Below, in pieces: positions 35,514-43,376 of a stretch of DNA of 50,569 nucleotides (the first letter of the stretch is position 1; each line of letters starts with the position of its first letter). The notes below the pieces were generated by a model. It was not told where the DNA came from. It saw only the letters and a program-made list of their open reading frames with translations, and searched no databases. A program made the translations under genes and the position numbers. Source of the stretch: a virus; the IMG/VR virus record IMGVR_UViG_3300042338_000209, positions 1-50,569 of that record; one strand, written 5' to 3'.

Positions 35514-37895
35514 TCAAGAATCAAAAAATTCTAATAAGTCATTCATCTTCTTGACTTCTGTCATCTCCTGTAAATACTTTGGTAGTGCGGACTTAGCCCC
35601 TAATAGAGCCATACCACCTGCGGCAAACAAGTCATAATTAGTCATCTCGGTTGGGTCATTAATCTCTAAACACTCCTCAAGCATCTCAATATGATTATCA
35701 CTTCTACCAAATACCTTAATGTAGTTCATGAACTCCGTGAAGATCTGTTCCTTGTCAGCCTCTCCTGTATAGCGGCCAGGAGCAGTAGCCAGCTTTCCAT
35801 TTGGATCAATATCGTATAACAGATAACCTTCATATCCCCACTCTCTGAATTTTTCAATTACAATAGGTACGTTACGCTCAGGGTAAACGTGCGCCCCAAA
35901 TAAGATTGCTAATTTAAGCATATCCTCGCAGTAAGTGTTACCGTCATCTACTCGAGTATTATAAGTTACTACAAACTTGTTAGATATCCACTGATCAATA
36001 GGCTTATCCTGAGAGTCTACTGCTGGATCGTGCTTATAGAACAACGCTCCACCTCCGTTAGACTTCCTTCTACCTTTCACGTCCCTGTTACCAAATTTAA
36101 ATGGGTCACATCCTAGTATATACCTATTGGATACTTGTGGGGAAGGGAACCAACCGTTCTTAGCAGAGTCAAACATCTTCTTGTTCCTTTGCTCATGCGG
36201 AGGAATGAAAGACACAGTGTACTTTCCTTCTGCATTATCTGTGACGATAACTTCGCTACCAAATCCATCCTTCCAGTCCAATGATATGTTCCTAGTCCTA
36301 AACACCCTGTCAAACTTTAACTGATTGATACGAGTGCGTAGAATAGATAGGTCGAAATTGCTATTCTTAGATGCCTTAGACGCAGCTTCTTGCAATGTCC
36401 AAGGGTTATCCCTAATCTCTCCATTTAAACGCAAATCCAAGCCTTTTTCTTCAAGGTCTTTTCTTGTGTTCATTAGGATAGTCTTAGCCCCTCTTGTGAC
36501 AATGTTACCTTCGAGGTTCTTAACTGGTTCGATTGGGTCTTCAATGATAGAGAGTCCGTACTCGTCCACACACTCATCGTACCCATCGTATGCTGGGATG
36601 AATAGTGTAAATAGCCCTGAAGTTGTAAATCCGTTTTCGTTTCGTTCATCGTAATATGAAGATTTAATTAAGTCAAAGAATTCCTTACCACCACCTGCCT
36701 CGAATTCACCAAGCGTTGATGTAAACATACCAAGTCCGTTGATACGCAAACCCTGAGATAGACACTTACGCACAACGTCCTGCCATCTTCTTGGGATTGA
36801 AACCCCACTATCTCCGTGCTTACCACCCTCGTCATCTAAGTATGCGTGTAGCTTCTGTCCGTCAAATGACCTCTCTGAAGATGCACGAGCCTCAATCCAT
36901 CCGTCATGTGATGCAACACGATTATGTGTAGCCCCTTGTGACCTTGAAGCTGAGTAGGAGAATGAAAGCTTTTCCTTTGGGAAGTCAGTACCGTCATGAG
37001 AAGGCTTCAAGAAGAATGGTATCTTTCTCCAAGGTTTTACAATCTTATCAATATAAACGTCATTACGAGCTTGAGTCTCAGTGATACTTTGGATACCGCC
37101 CTTCTGTTGTTTATGTTCTGTTACAATGCAATACAACATACAAGCCGCCTGTGATGTAGCACCGATACGTCTTCGCTTAGGGAAGATATATCCGTAGCAA
37201 GTTCTGTATCCCATGTCAACAACATAAGCACCCTCATCAATATATGCGGCAGGGAACTTAGCAGCAAACTCCTCAGCGTTCTTTACACGTTGGAAGTACT
37301 TTACTTTAACCTCACCCTGCGTCCTATATGTAACACGATACTTGTAAACAGCCTCAGTGGTAGTATAGCAATAGCGAGCATAAATAAAAATCCTGCGATC
37401 AAGGTCACGATACCAAGGTAAACTATCTTGTCTAGTCTCATTCTGAATGTCCCAAAAGTTCAAATATACATAATGCCATCCGTCAATATACGTTGGCTTT
37501 CCATTATTAAAAAACCAATATCCCTGATACCTTCTCTTAATCTGTAATTGAATCCAAGCTATCTCCTCCCTATATTCAAGACGATTACTTTCAAGCTCAT
37601 CATAAATATCATTCTGGCTCACAACCTCTCTTTTTTTGAGCTTCATCTTCTTACGGATCAAATCCTGGATGTTAGCCAACTTATCCGGAACCTTCTGATG
37701 GTTGAACCTTTGGTTCTTAGGGTGTAGTCCGTATCCGTCTATCAACTTCACAGCCTCATCCCATGGTTTACCAAAGAAGCTCTCTATGCTTGGCAGAGGA
37801 ACCTCGATAGTTTTAAGGATTGGGTCATCATTGTGATATACAGCCACAAGATCTTCCTTTTGATATATATCATGATATTTTGAGTTAGTTGCCAA
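35514..37895 (-). CDS. terL: Terminase large subunit (793 aa)
   Basis: This is the packaging motor with an ATPase and an RNase H-fold nuclease. The Walker A-like segment is PKRRRIGATSQ at ~237-247. The Walker B segment LHAYLDDEGG at ~347-356 ends in the acidic DE pair. The C-terminal nuclease carries YILGCDPFKFG (first Asp ~595), VPIVIEKFREWG (Glu ~672) and NYDLFAAGGMALLG (third acidic residue ~755). The long N-terminal ~200 residues (WFFNNGKPTYIDGWHYVYLN) match the large terminases of crAss-like and related Bacteroidetes phages. It overlaps the preceding gene by 11 bp and is followed by the portal gene. Confidence 0.9.
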   Translation of the reverse strand: MATNSKYHDIYQKEDLVAVYHNDDPILKTIEVPLPSIESFFGKPWDEAVKLIDGYGLHPKNQRFNHQKVPDKLANIQDLIRKKMKLKKREVVSQNDIYDELESNRLEYREEIAWIQLQIKRRYQGYWFFNNGKPTYIDGWHYVYLNFWDIQNETRQDSLPWYRDLDRRIFIYARYCYTTTEAVYKYRVTYRTQGEVKVKYFQRVKNAEEFAAKFPAAYIDEGAYVVDMGYRTCYGYIFPKRRRIGATSQAACMLYCIVTEHKQQKGGIQSITETQARNDVYIDKIVKPWRKIPFFLKPSHDGTDFPKEKLSFSYSASRSQGATHNRVASHDGWIEARASSERSFDGQKLHAYLDDEGGKHGDSGVSIPRRWQDVVRKCLSQGLRINGLGMFTSTLGEFEAGGGKEFFDLIKSSYYDERNENGFTTSGLFTLFIPAYDGYDECVDEYGLSIIEDPIEPVKNLEGNIVTRGAKTILMNTRKDLEEKGLDLRLNGEIRDNPWTLQEAASKASKNSNFDLSILRTRINQLKFDRVFRTRNISLDWKDGFGSEVIVTDNAEGKYTVSFIPPHEQRNKKMFDSAKNGWFPSPQVSNRYILGCDPFKFGNRDVKGRRKSNGGGALFYKHDPAVDSQDKPIDQWISNKFVVTYNTRVDDGNTYCEDMLKLAILFGAHVYPERNVPIVIEKFREWGYEGYLLYDIDPNGKLATAPGRYTGEADKEQIFTEFMNYIKVFGRSDNHIEMLEECLEINDPTEMTNYDLFAAGGMALLGAKSALPKYLQEMTEVKKMNDLLEFFDS

Positions 37896-38556
37896 CTTCA
37901 GGGAACATTTGATCAGCCTTAGCCTTACCTGGAGCAGTACCCTTTGGAGCGAACATCATGTACTCCTCTGGTCTGATACCCAAATTGTCTTGAGCTAAGA
38001 ACTTGGTTATTTCATTTTCTAACGCCTTTGATATCTCACCCTGCATGAATCTTTCCCTAGATTCAGACAACTGTTTTCTCAAGGACTCAATATTGGAGAT
38101 GTGGTTCTTCTGATCCGTAGGGTCTTCAGGGAACTCTAAGGATAACAAGTCGTACAGCATCTCCTCTGCTCGCATCATGATAGCCCAGTCCTCCGGTTGT
38201 TGTAACCGAAGGAACAGGACCACCTTAGCTCTGCAAGCTTGATTCTTATTTAATAGCAGCTCATTATATTCTGTAGGGAACGAACCATCAACTAATGGAT
38301 TTACACCCAACTCCTTCAACGCCCAAGTCTTTCTCTTAGCCAACATCGGGTAAATCTCAATACCAGGACTTCCAGGGCTGTACATCAACATAATGTATCG
38401 CATAACAAAGTCAGCGGTTACATTCTGAGGCATACCAATCTCACTAGCAAATATGTTTGCAAACTGCATAAGGTCAGGGAACTTGAATATCACCTGATCG
38501 GTCATAGGGATCTTGTCGATCCTATACTTCATCTTATGGTAAGCCTTACTATCCAT
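37885..38556 (-). CDS. Possible terminase small subunit (223 aa)
   Basis: The 223-aa protein is helical (FPDLMQFANIFASEIGMPQN; then CRAKVVLFLRLQQPEDWAIM; then NIESLRKQLSESRERFMQGE) and lies directly upstream of terL with overlapping ends. That is the usual place of a terminase small subunit. No clear DNA-binding HTH is seen, and the C-terminus (AQDNLGIRPEEYMMFAPKGT) is not typical. A head-assembly protein is an alternative. The start overlaps the end of the GroES-like gene by 8 bp. Confidence 0.45.
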   Translation of the reverse strand: MDSKAYHKMKYRIDKIPMTDQVIFKFPDLMQFANIFASEIGMPQNVTADFVMRYIMLMYSPGSPGIEIYPMLAKRKTWALKELGVNPLVDGSFPTEYNELLLNKNQACRAKVVLFLRLQQPEDWAIMMRAEEMLYDLLSLEFPEDPTDQKNHISNIESLRKQLSESRERFMQGEISKALENEITKFLAQDNLGIRPEEYMMFAPKGTAPGKAKADQMFPEVGN

Positions 38557-39256
38557 TTACTTGTGCAATAATAGCGTTACTTTGCAAATAATACAAATCC
38601 TCGGCCATAACTTGTTTATATTTGAACTCTAGCTTTACAGGAGACTTAGACTTAGACTTCACAATCATTCCACACTCAACCTTAGTCTTCTTCCAATTAC
38701 ATTTCAAATACCCTTCCCTCCAGTCGTAAACAATATCTCCTGTTGGGGCATACACCACCTCAAATATATCAGCCTCGTATTCGTCAGGCATATACAAGAA
38801 TGATGGCTTTGGCTTCATTACCTTCTTAATCACAACGTAGTCATTCAATGAGATAACCTCCTCTTCCCTAATGCACAAAATAATCTCCTTGTACGGAACG
38901 ACTAACAGACATCTAGTCTTACCTTCATCATTAAAGGTATAGTAGTAAGCCTCATCCCTCTGAACAGTAGCTGCTTTAGCAATGGCATCGTGCGAAAAGT
39001 AAACAAAGTCTCCCTTCTCAATTTCTACCGGACCATCCCAAGTATAACAGAGAGCAGGGATATCAGCGTAAGGTGAAACAGAGTGTACAGTGCCGGAGCG
39101 AGAACCCATGTCAACACGAGCCTCGTCACTAATTGCCCTAACACTGATAATTGCTTCACCAACCTTGACATCCTCAGAAATGATATTTGGGACCTCTATG
39201 ATTACCCTCCCTCGTGGTGGCCTTAAATTTTCTGCCTCTTGTTTTGTTATCTCCAT
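38549..39256 (-). CDS. Tandem GroES-like co-chaperonin candidate (235 aa)
   Basis: The first half follows the GroES pattern. LRPPRGRVIIEVPN parallels IRPLHDRVIVKR. SGTVHSVSP parallels the GxVxAVG turn. VEIEKGDFVYFSHDAIAKA parallels VKVGDIVIFND. RCLLVVPYKEIILCI parallels the final strand EEVLIMSESDILAIV. The second half (VISLNDYVVIKKVMKPKPSF; EVVYAPTGDIV; ...LYYLQSNAIIAQVNG) repeats the same order, so the protein looks like two GroES-type barrels in one chain. Phage co-chaperonins such as T4 gp31 assist capsid protein folding, and this gene leads the terminase/capsid operon. The assignment is by eye only. Confidence 0.5.
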   Translation of the reverse strand: MEITKQEAENLRPPRGRVIIEVPNIISEDVKVGEAIISVRAISDEARVDMGSRSGTVHSVSPYADIPALCYTWDGPVEIEKGDFVYFSHDAIAKAATVQRDEAYYYTFNDEGKTRCLLVVPYKEIILCIREEEVISLNDYVVIKKVMKPKPSFLYMPDEYEADIFEVVYAPTGDIVYDWREGYLKCNWKKTKVECGMIVKSKSKSPVKLEFKYKQVMAEDLYYLQSNAIIAQVNG

Positions 39257-39313
39257 AAATATTAATTAATAATCTCACTAAATACCCCAAAGAAAAGCCT
39301 ACTAAAAAAAACT

Positions 39314-39344
39314 CAAAATTATACATAATATCGGGTATTTTAAA
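39314..39344 (-). promoter_or_regulatory. Candidate promoter for the packaging/structural operon
   Basis: On the minus strand the -7 box TAATTTTG (39321-39314) lies 19 bp after a -33-like TTTA (39344-39341). It fits the Bacteroidetes TTTG-N19/21-TAnnTTTG pattern except for the last base of the -33 box. The leader to the GroES-like start at 39256 would be about 50 nt. Confidence 0.45.
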
Positions 39345-39388
39345 ACCTAACTTTGTATTGCCTACTTTGTTTTTTGTTTTTTGTTTGG

Positions 39389-39417
39389 AAGAGGGAGATA
39401 CAACGGTGTCCCCTCTT
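39389..39417. terminator. Hairpin between two operons (possibly bidirectional)
   Basis: AAGAGGG (39389-39395) pairs with CCCTCTT (39411-39417) across a 15-nt loop. On the plus strand a run of seven T follows; on the minus strand the T run is weaker (TCTTCC). It lies just after the phosphoesterase stop (39421) and before the structural promoter, so it may insulate the two minus-strand units. Confidence 0.45.
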
Positions 39418-39420
39418 TTT

Positions 39421-40317
39421 TTATTTATCCCTTATCTGTTCAAAGCTGGGAACCAAATTCCATTCCCTTTTACTTTCTGTGTAACTTCTGTCAATGTCGA
39501 ATGACAAAATGTACCCTCCGATTGGTTTGGGAGGTCTTCCCTTTTCAATGTGATAACCTGCATACCCATCCTCATATTCCTCTTTATAGCAAGCTGTACG
39601 GATATGATGAAGGTACTTATGCTGAACAGAGTACCCTGTGTGTGAATTGAATTGAATATACTCCTTAGAGTCAATGACATGATATAGCTCATGAACGTGT
39701 CCCTGCCAAGTGCAGTCAGCCCCCTCAGTCCTTACAGACATACGGTTGTTCTGAATTACACCCTTAGTAACCTCTCCTCCACCTCCAGATCCGTGAAAGT
39801 ATTTAATTTTGAAATTAGACAAAATAGCAGAACCCTTCTTATTCATAGGTCTAATGATCCACCAACCTCCATAACCTCCAACTAGTACACTAGTCTTATT
39901 CTTGTAGTTTAATAGGTCAACAAATCTTCTAAGTGGATCTGTCTCAGTGTTCTTGATAATCGCAGTCTCATGGTTTCCATATCCAATGAATGTAATCATA
40001 TCCGCATAAGGACTCCACCAGTCTACAGCTTCCTCTATAACAAGGTCCAAGTAGTTGTAGCTATTATGCTCAGGCAAGATATCTTTCTTTGACCTGCGTG
40101 GATCATACTTACCCTGCATTAAACAGAAAAAGTCACCGTTAATGGCAACCTTCATTTCATTCTCTCTAGCGTAATCTAAATGCTTCTTTAAAACATTCCT
40201 CTTACACTTTGGGTTGTCAAAATGCACGTCAGATATCATGAGAAACTTCTGCTTAACGTCACAGTCGGTAATAATTATATTACGACCATGCCTTTCACTT
40301 TTTGTTTTTATCATCAA
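39421..40317 (-). CDS. Calcineurin-like metallophosphoesterase (298 aa)
   Basis: The complete metallophosphatase motif set is present: MISDVHFD (~27-34), INGDFFC (~59-65), FIGYGNHETAI (~110-120), YFHGSGGGG (~172-180) and WQGHVHELY (~205-213). The Asp, Asn and His residues of these motifs coordinate two metal ions. In phages such enzymes are usually DNA nucleases (Mre11/SbcD-like) or phosphatases; the sequence does not show which. It lies in the early part of the minus-strand array beside the SSB-like gene, which favours a nucleic-acid role. It overlaps the preceding gene by 4 bp. Confidence 0.83.
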   Translation of the reverse strand: MMIKTKSERHGRNIIITDCDVKQKFLMISDVHFDNPKCKRNVLKKHLDYARENEMKVAINGDFFCLMQGKYDPRRSKKDILPEHNSYNYLDLVIEEAVDWWSPYADMITFIGYGNHETAIIKNTETDPLRRFVDLLNYKNKTSVLVGGYGGWWIIRPMNKKGSAILSNFKIKYFHGSGGGGEVTKGVIQNNRMSVRTEGADCTWQGHVHELYHVIDSKEYIQFNSHTGYSVQHKYLHHIRTACYKEEYEDGYAGYHIEKGRPPKPIGGYILSFDIDRSYTESKREWNLVPSFEQIRDK

Positions 40318-40646
40318 TTAAATTTAAAGATCCTATCGTTCTTAATGTGGGTATTATAGAGTTCCGTTAAGTCATCCATTGTACCCCTGCATATGATATC
40401 CTTCCCATCATCAAGAGATATAATAATCTGATTTTTTACAGTCATTCCCTTGTCGTTAATATGTAAGCTGTAGTACGATATAAGACTCATCGGTATAGCG
40501 CACTCGCTCCACATAAAGTCAACACCTTCAAAAGTTTCATCTGAATCATATGAAACAAGAACTCGACATTTTAGGATGTTGCCATCTAAAACAAAATCCC
40601 CCTTCTTAACACCTTTCATATTAGCGTTTTTATCAAAGGTAATCAT
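40314..40646 (-). CDS. Hypothetical protein (110 aa)
   Basis: The 110-aa protein (MITFDKNANMKGVKKGDFVL...) has strands with Gly/Asp turns and ends in a basic tail (TELYNTHIKNDRIFKFN). It resembles a small beta barrel, but I do not recognise a family. It overlaps the phosphoesterase start by 4 bp (ATGA), which indicates co-translation, and follows the SSB-like gene after a 44-bp gap. Confidence 0.55.
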   Translation of the reverse strand: MITFDKNANMKGVKKGDFVLDGNILKCRVLVSYDSDETFEGVDFMWSECAIPMSLISYYSLHINDKGMTVKNQIIISLDDGKDIICRGTMDDLTELYNTHIKNDRIFKFN

Positions 40647-40690
40647 TAGGGGGATTAAGTTTTTAAAAAGTTATTTTAATGTTTTCACAA

Positions 40691-41044
40691 TTAGAATGGA
40701 AGATCATCATCAGATGTCTCTACACTTGGAGCTGGCTTAGAGTAGTTCCCTGGGGTTCCCTCTTTTGGCGTGTACTCCATCTTCCACATTGATAAGTTAG
40801 TGTAATACTTTCCGTTGTACTCACGGCTACGGATATTAAAAGCAATCTCCGCTTCACAACCAACGCAAGACTCGCTAAGCGTATCAAGAGATTGACCAGA
40901 CACTTGGAACTCATACACGTCCGTGTACTCCTTACCCTTGATCTCTCTCGTAGTGGTTAACAATAAATTTCTCCAAGAGAAGTTACCTCTTGACTGAATC
41001 TCCGACAACGAAGATACTACTCCTTTCATAGAATAATTACTCAT
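40691..41044 (-). CDS. DUF3127-type OB-fold protein with SSB-like tail (117 aa)
   Basis: The core pattern is that of the Bacteroidetes DUF3127 family. It starts KGVVSSLSEIQSRGNFSWRN, continues YTDVYEFQVSGQSLDTLSES, and has the diagnostic NIRSREYNGKYYTNLSMWKM at ~70-90. A disordered linker follows and the end is an acidic DDDLPF tip, just as in bacterial SSB C-termini, which recruit repair and replication proteins. The likely role is single-stranded DNA binding during phage replication. It is encoded upstream of the phosphoesterase and after the basic proteins. An A-rich leader (AAAAACAAAAAACAAAATG) precedes its ATG. Confidence 0.75.
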   Translation of the reverse strand: MSNYSMKGVVSSLSEIQSRGNFSWRNLLLTTTREIKGKEYTDVYEFQVSGQSLDTLSESCVGCEAEIAFNIRSREYNGKYYTNLSMWKMEYTPKEGTPGNYSKPAPSVETSDDDLPF

Positions 41045-41070
41045 TTTGTTTTTTGTTTTTATATAATTAA

Positions 41071-41544
41071 TTAACTAACCCTATTCTTCATTGAGCGTTT
41101 TGCCTGCTGTTTTACAGCTCTGCCCTTTGAAGATCCTTTTTTAGGAGCAGGAGGTCCTTTTTTAAGAAGATCCCTTAACCCCTCAAATGCAAATTTTCCT
41201 TTTATATTACCTGATTCTGAAGTCTTAACTCTATTATTCTTACCACGCTCATCAGCAGCCTTCATAGCCTTTCTAGCTTGACTTGATTCCTGCATTTTAT
41301 CAACCTTGGATTCAACAGCTTTCTTAACTGAGGAGGCAGCTTTTTTAACATCTTTCTTCGCTCTATCAAGCTTCATCTGAGCAGCATCAGCTACACTACC
41401 CTTAATGTTACGGCTTTTGTTTTCACCAACATCGTGAACAACATTTCTGTTATATTGATAACCCTGCTCAGAAGCACGCTGCTTTTCTTCTTTACGAGCC
41501 TTTGCATTTGCAATAGCTTGCTTGATTGGACCTGTACCGTTCAT
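41071..41544 (-). CDS. Lys/Arg-rich basic protein (157 aa)
   Basis: The 157-aa protein is strongly basic and Ala/Lys/Ser-rich (DRAKKDVKKAASSVKKAVES; ESSQARKAMKAADERGK), with a C-terminus KGRAVKQQAKRSMKNRVS. This H1-like composition suits DNA condensation. It is the last of four adjacent basic genes. No globular domain is recognised. The start shares one base with the stop of the next gene upstream. Confidence 0.55.
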   Translation of the reverse strand: MNGTGPIKQAIANAKARKEEKQRASEQGYQYNRNVVHDVGENKSRNIKGSVADAAQMKLDRAKKDVKKAASSVKKAVESKVDKMQESSQARKAMKAADERGKNNRVKTSESGNIKGKFAFEGLRDLLKKGPPAPKKGSSKGRAVKQQAKRSMKNRVS

Positions 41545-41834
41545 TATTTCCCTTTTGATTTAAGTTTTTCAGCTTTAGCTCTTAATTTAAAAGCTTTCTC
41601 ACTAACACCAATACTTTTAAGAGTAGCATTAGAAGTATTCTTTTTCATCTTGCTAATCAATTTATCAGCAGACTTTTTTTCAGCAGGAATCATACCAGAC
41701 TTCTTTTTCTCAAGCTCAGAAACCTGACGCTGCATATTAACATTAGACTGCCTGTAGAAATCAGTTTTTTTATCTTTAGCAGCCGCTCTCTCTTCAAGCT
41801 TTTGACTTCTTGGTTTTTTTGGAAGTATTGGCAT
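41544..41834 (-). CDS. Lysine-rich basic protein (96 aa)
   Basis: The 96-aa protein begins MPILPKKPRSQKLEERAAAK and ends FKLRAKAEKLKSKGK. The middle (NMQRQVSELEKKKSGMIPAE) may form a short coiled coil. About one residue in four is Lys or Arg. It is the third of the basic cluster and is separated from its neighbours by 1 bp or less. Function unknown; nucleic-acid binding is likely. Confidence 0.5.
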   Translation of the reverse strand: MPILPKKPRSQKLEERAAAKDKKTDFYRQSNVNMQRQVSELEKKKSGMIPAEKKSADKLISKMKKNTSNATLKSIGVSEKAFKLRAKAEKLKSKGK

Positions 41835-41835
41835 A

Positions 41836-42090
41836 TTATTTTTTCTTTTTGACAGGAACTCTAGTGGTTACCTTTGTTAATTGAGAACTGGTTACAGCTT
41901 TTTTACCATTATCAAGAGTTACTGGATTTTCTCTTTTAGGATATTTGGTAGTTGTAACATTACCTTTAGTATTGATACTAGTTACTTCTTTTTTAAAACC
42001 AATTTTCGGATTTGGTGATTTAAGGGACTTCATAGCCTCACTGGCAGCAGTTCTTACAGGAGCTTTTGGTTTTGGTTTTGGTTGTGGCAT
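41836..42090 (-). CDS. Lysine-rich basic protein ending PVKKKK (84 aa)
   Basis: The 84-aa protein starts MPQPKPKPKAPVRTAASEAM and ends VTTRVPVKKKK. Its middle is Thr/Lys-rich (INTKGNVTTTKYPKRENP). The end closely resembles that of the 99-aa neighbour (SSIPVKAKKK), so the two may be distant paralogues. No structure is predicted by eye; it is probably disordered and binds nucleic acid. Confidence 0.5.
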   Translation of the reverse strand: MPQPKPKPKAPVRTAASEAMKSLKSPNPKIGFKKEVTSINTKGNVTTTKYPKRENPVTLDNGKKAVTSSQLTKVTTRVPVKKKK

Positions 42091-42091
42091 A

Positions 42092-42391
42092 TTATTTCTT
42101 TTTAGCTTTTACAGGAATAGAACTTGATCTTGTATTTGTTGACTTTAGTTTACCATCTGAATATTTCTTTTTTGTAACAGTAGTTCCAGACTCTTTAAAA
42201 CCTTGCAATTTACCTGTTAGTTCTCCTACTGGTTTATATTTAGTTGTTTTAGATTTCGTTTTTAAAATATCACCCTCTTTATTGAGAACTACTTTAGACT
42301 TAGATCTTGAATAACCATCAGTATTGTATGTTTTATCATTTGATTTAACAACCGTTCTACCTAAAAGGTTTTTTTTCTCTGAACTTGGCAT
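42092..42391 (-). CDS. Lysine-rich basic protein ending PVKAKKK (99 aa)
   Basis: The 99-aa Lys/Ser/Thr-rich protein begins MPSSEKKNLLGRTVVKSNDK and ends SIPVKAKKK. It is the first gene of the minus-strand array and lies directly behind the divergent promoter region, so it should be made early. It shares low-complexity style and its C-terminal motif with the next gene. It may be a histone-like DNA-binding protein or a host-takeover factor. Neither is demonstrated. Confidence 0.5.
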   Translation of the reverse strand: MPSSEKKNLLGRTVVKSNDKTYNTDGYSRSKSKVVLNKEGDILKTKSKTTKYKPVGELTGKLQGFKESGTTVTKKKYSDGKLKSTNTRSSSIPVKAKKK

Positions 42392-42417
42392 TTTTTTAAT
42401 TTTAATAGTTACGCCGA

Positions 42418-42448
42418 CAAATATATATCAATAATTTCATTAAACAAC
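42418..42448 (-). promoter_or_regulatory. Promoter for the minus-strand early genes
   Basis: On the minus strand TATATTTG (42425-42418) is a perfect Bacteroidetes -7 box. A -33-like GTTG at 42448-42445 lies 19 bp upstream (a perfect TTTG lies at 22 bp). The leader to the 42391 ATG would be about 20 nt. It is divergent from the plus-strand replication promoter. Confidence 0.6.
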
Positions 42449-42486
42449 AAAAAACTTTTCAACACTTTTAATGTTAATAAAAAAAT

Positions 42487-42518
42487 TTTGCCACAAGCAT
42501 ACAAGTGTATTACATTTG
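42487..42518 (+). promoter_or_regulatory. Promoter for the replication operon
   Basis: TTTG at 42487-42490, a 20-bp spacer and TACATTTG at 42511-42518 match the Bacteroidetes consensus TTTG-N19/21-TAnnTTTG without mismatch. The initiator ATG follows 25 bp after the -7 box. Confidence 0.75.
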
Positions 42519-42543
42519 TATCCAACATTAAAAAATAACAAGT

Positions 42544-43326
42544 ATGGCACAAAAAGATCCAGCCTTCCTGTTCTACACACAGGATTTCTATGTAGGGACA
42601 GCGTTCCTTACACACGCACAAGTAGGAAAGTACATCAGACTTATCTGCGCACAACATCAACATGGGAGATTAACTGAGGAAAAAATCATGCATATTTGCG
42701 GTGATTTAGACCGCAACGTCCTCGACAAATTCCAAAAAGATGACGAAGGAAACTACTACAATGTAAGGCTAGAAGCTGAAATTGAGAAGAGAAAGAAGTT
42801 TTCAGACTCCAGAAGAGGTAACATCAAAAAAAGATGGGAAAAGAATACTAGTGAAATACAAGTGAATAACACTAGTAATACACTTGAATATACTAGTGGA
42901 GATACTAGTGTAATACATATGGAAAATGAAAATATATATATAGAATCTAGTAATATATCTAGTAGTTTAGAAAAAGAAAATATAAAAAGAAAAAGAAAAG
43001 AATTTGTCGCCCCATCGAAAGAGGAGATGATGAGTTACGCAGCTGAAAAAGGTTTTGATCCGAGCGTTGGCTCTCAGGCTTACGAATACTATTCCGTTGC
43101 CGACTGGAAAGACGCAAAAGGGGACCAAGTGTTAAATTGGAAACAGAAAATGATCGCATCATGGTTCAAAAACGCACAGAAAGGGGTCAAATTTCAAATA
43201 ACTAATGAAAATGATATCAACATACCAGGCTATGTAAAAGAGTTCCATAATAACCCTCTAATGAAGCGAGAGGTTGTTAACGGATCTTGGGTTTATAAAT
43301 CTACCCCAATCGGGTTCAAGTCGTAA
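42544..43326 (+). CDS. DUF1376-like replication initiator / helicase-loader protein (260 aa)
   Basis: The N-terminal ~75 residues match the DUF1376 pattern (FLFYTQDFYVGTAFLTHAQV, then GKYIRLICAQHQHGRLTEEK), found in many phage and plasmid initiators. Residues ~95-155 are a variable Asn/Thr/Ser/Lys linker. The C-terminal part (KEEMMSYAAEKGFDPSVGSQ; YYSVADWKDAKGDQVLNWKQ; IASWFKNAQK) is the conserved helicase-loading or DNA-binding end seen in such proteins. It lies upstream of the primase-helicase and behind its own promoter. The linker is encoded by a repeat-rich, AT-rich stretch that may be the origin. It plays a DnaD/lambda O-like role by inference. Confidence 0.65.
   Translation: MAQKDPAFLFYTQDFYVGTAFLTHAQVGKYIRLICAQHQHGRLTEEKIMHICGDLDRNVLDKFQKDDEGNYYNVRLEAEIEKRKKFSDSRRGNIKKRWEKNTSEIQVNNTSNTLEYTSGDTSVIHMENENIYIESSNISSSLEKENIKRKRKEFVAPSKEEMMSYAAEKGFDPSVGSQAYEYYSVADWKDAKGDQVLNWKQKMIASWFKNAQKGVKFQITNENDINIPGYVKEFHNNPLMKREVVNGSWVYKSTPIGFKS
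42847..42963. repeat. ACTAGT iteron-like repeats within the initiator gene
   Basis: ACTAGT occurs four times (42847, 42871, 42892, 42904). TCTAGT occurs twice (42946, 42958). Copies are mostly followed by (G)AATACA-like sequence. Next comes a run of A/T and purine-rich DNA to about 43010. Within the protein these encode T-S or S-S in the linker, always with the codon AGT. Confidence 0.55.
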
Positions 43327-43376
43327 ATTTATAATTTGACGAATAATGTCAAAAGTAAAATCATAATACAGCAACA

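Noticed and set aside
26129-42391. Firm assignment to the crAss-like phages
   Set aside because: Gene order and protein sizes are similar, but order alone cannot separate them from other Bacteroidetes podoviruses; a TerL/portal/capsid phylogeny would decide.
42409-42663. 84-aa minus-strand frame across the divergent promoter
   Set aside because: It overlaps both promoters and the start of the initiator gene on the other strand, has no plausible leader, and reads Cys/Leu-rich without structure.
43335-43353. Inverted repeat TTTGAC-N7-GTCAAA before the primase-helicase
   Set aside because: A 6-bp arm dyad in AT-rich DNA is expected by chance, and there is no promoter beside it.
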